Shown here one piece after another: positions 63,412 to 64,000 of a DNA stretch of 64,000 nt. The stretch's first letter is position 1. Every line of letters begins with the position of its first letter. Where the stretch lies: assembly GCF_003992675.1 (NCBI RefSeq), contig NZ_RZMZ01000007.1, positions 186,001 to 250,000 on the forward strand. The letters are read 5' to 3'. Below the pieces are notes generated by a model that did no database searches, had not been told where the DNA came from, and saw only the letters and a list, made by a program, of their open reading frames with translations. The stretch comes from Flagellimonas marinaquae. GTDB lineage: Bacteria > Bacteroidota > Bacteroidia > Flavobacteriales > Flavobacteriaceae. The position numbers and the translations under genes were made by a program.

Positions 63412-64000
63412 ATGAAAAACAAGATTATTCCATATAACCCTGCGTTAAAAGAATTTGCAAGGCAACTGCGTAAAAACAGTACGCTCTCCGAGGTTCTTCT
63501 TTGGGAAAAACTAAAGCAACGTTCAATGGGGGTTCAATTTCATCGACAGGTTCCTTTACTTGAGTATATTGTTGATTTTTATTGCCATGAATTACAGCTT
63601 GCCATAGAAATTGACGGGGTATCGCACGATTTCAAATATGACAAGGACCAACAAAGAGAGCATCAACTAGAAAAAGTCGGCGTACATTTGCTCAGGTTGC
63701 AGGATCAGGAAGTTAAAAACAATATGTTCAGTGTTTTGATGAGCATAAAAGAAACGATAGCTCAAATGCAATACAAAGACCCTAATTTGAATGCAGAAAA
63801 AACACCCCTAAAGTCCCCTCAAGGGGACAATTCCTTCCCCAAAAAGGAAAAGCTCACCAATAGAACCGTTTTTGAAAAGCTTTTTTCCGAAGGAAAAACT
63901 TTGCGAGCGTTTCCCATCAAACTGATATATCTCAACACATCTTTTACCGATAACGTGCCCATAAAAGTGGCCGTGGTCGCCCCAAAGAAAAAATTTAAAA
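63412..64000 (+). CDS. rnpA: DUF559 nuclease domain reading in frame into RNase P protein RnpA (partial at window edge)
   Basis: The frame from ATG 63412 is open to the window edge (196 codons). Residues about 1-120 are a DUF559/Vsr-like PD-(D/E)XK domain (LRKNSTLSEVLLWEKLKQRS; FHRQVPLLEYIVDFYC; LAIEIDGVSHD). A linker TPLKSPQGDNS, encoded by the right inverted repeat, leads straight into FPKKEKLTNRTVFEKLFSEG and VPIKVAVVAPKKKFK, the start of RnpA. No ATG lies just before FPKKEKL; inner starts would be ATG 63766 or TTG 63787. So either a fusion protein is made or RnpA starts inside. DUF559 function is unproven; RnpA assists tRNA 5' processing. Confidence 0.85.
   Translation, partial: MKNKIIPYNPALKEFARQLRKNSTLSEVLLWEKLKQRSMGVQFHRQVPLLEYIVDFYCHELQLAIEIDGVSHDFKYDKDQQREHQLEKVGVHLLRLQDQEVKNNMFSVLMSIKETIAQMQYKDPNLNAEKTPLKSPQGDNSFPKKEKLTNRTVFEKLFSEGKTLRAFPIKLIYLNTSFTDNVPIKVAVVAPKKKFK
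63801..63829. repeat. Right copy of 29-bp inverted repeat, inside the DUF559-RnpA frame
   Basis: It is the inverse of 63344-63372 (27 of 29) and holds the near-palindrome GTCCCCTCAAGGGGAC. It encodes the linker between the nuclease and RnpA parts. Confidence 0.9.

Noticed and set aside
1-64000. CRISPR array or rRNA genes
   Set aside because: No evenly spaced repeats and no rRNA-like sequence were seen.

Overview
The window is a piece of a Flavobacteriaceae (Bacteroidota) chromosome, probably close to Allomuricauda/Muricauda. The evidence is core genes of clear flavobacterial type (rbfA next to a FtsX-like permease, dusB, lepA, methylmalonyl-CoA epimerase, rnpA), a TonB-dependent receptor with a carboxypeptidase-like N-terminal domain, sparse Shine-Dalgarno sites and Bacteroidota-type promoters (TTTG ... 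TAnnTTTG).

Layout. (1) 1-9.2 kb: a four-gene export operon on the minus strand (TolC, HlyD-type adaptor, MacB/LolD-like ATPase, FtsX/MacB-like permease), divergent from a sigma-54 response regulator and histidine kinase that probably control it. (2) 9.2-13.2 kb: a four-helix-bundle membrane protein, a GreA/Rnk-like protein and a second NtrC-type two-component pair. (3) 13.3-20.8 kb: a type I restriction-modification operon (hsdM, KilA-N gene, hsdS, a Y1/HUH transposase-like gene followed by palindromes, hsdR). (4) 20,875-49,191: an integrated mobile element of about 28.3 kb inserted in the 3' half of a CAU tRNA gene. A 43-bp duplicated tRNA segment with one mismatch bounds it, a tyrosine integrase sits at the left end, and the same tandem GTTGTACC site lies near each end. 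It carries relaxase and BfmA-type mobilisation genes with a hairpin-rich candidate oriT, but no type IV secretion genes, so it looks mobilisable rather than self-conjugative. (5) 49.2-64 kb: housekeeping genes, a proton antiporter, an MBL hydrolase, an S8 and an M1 peptidase, and at the edge a DUF559 nuclease ORF reading in frame into rnpA.

The element is AT-rich and dense in probable defence genes: an ATPase/HNH/PD-(D/E)XK-like trio (Septu-like), an AvcD-like anti-phage deaminase coupled to a second type I system (hsdR-M-S), a Fic AMPylase with a symmetric four-site operator, an HEPN protein operon in which three genes share one C-terminal module, a ubiquitin-like system (two MUB domains fused to an E2, a JAB protease fused to an E1, and DUF6527), and an ImmA/IrrE protein next to a candidate small RNA.

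The most interesting items are the compact ubiquitin-like operon, the inverted-repeat-flanked DUF559-RnpA fusion, the three-gene shared-module operon and the Septu-like trio. All function calls come from motifs read by eye; no database search was possible.
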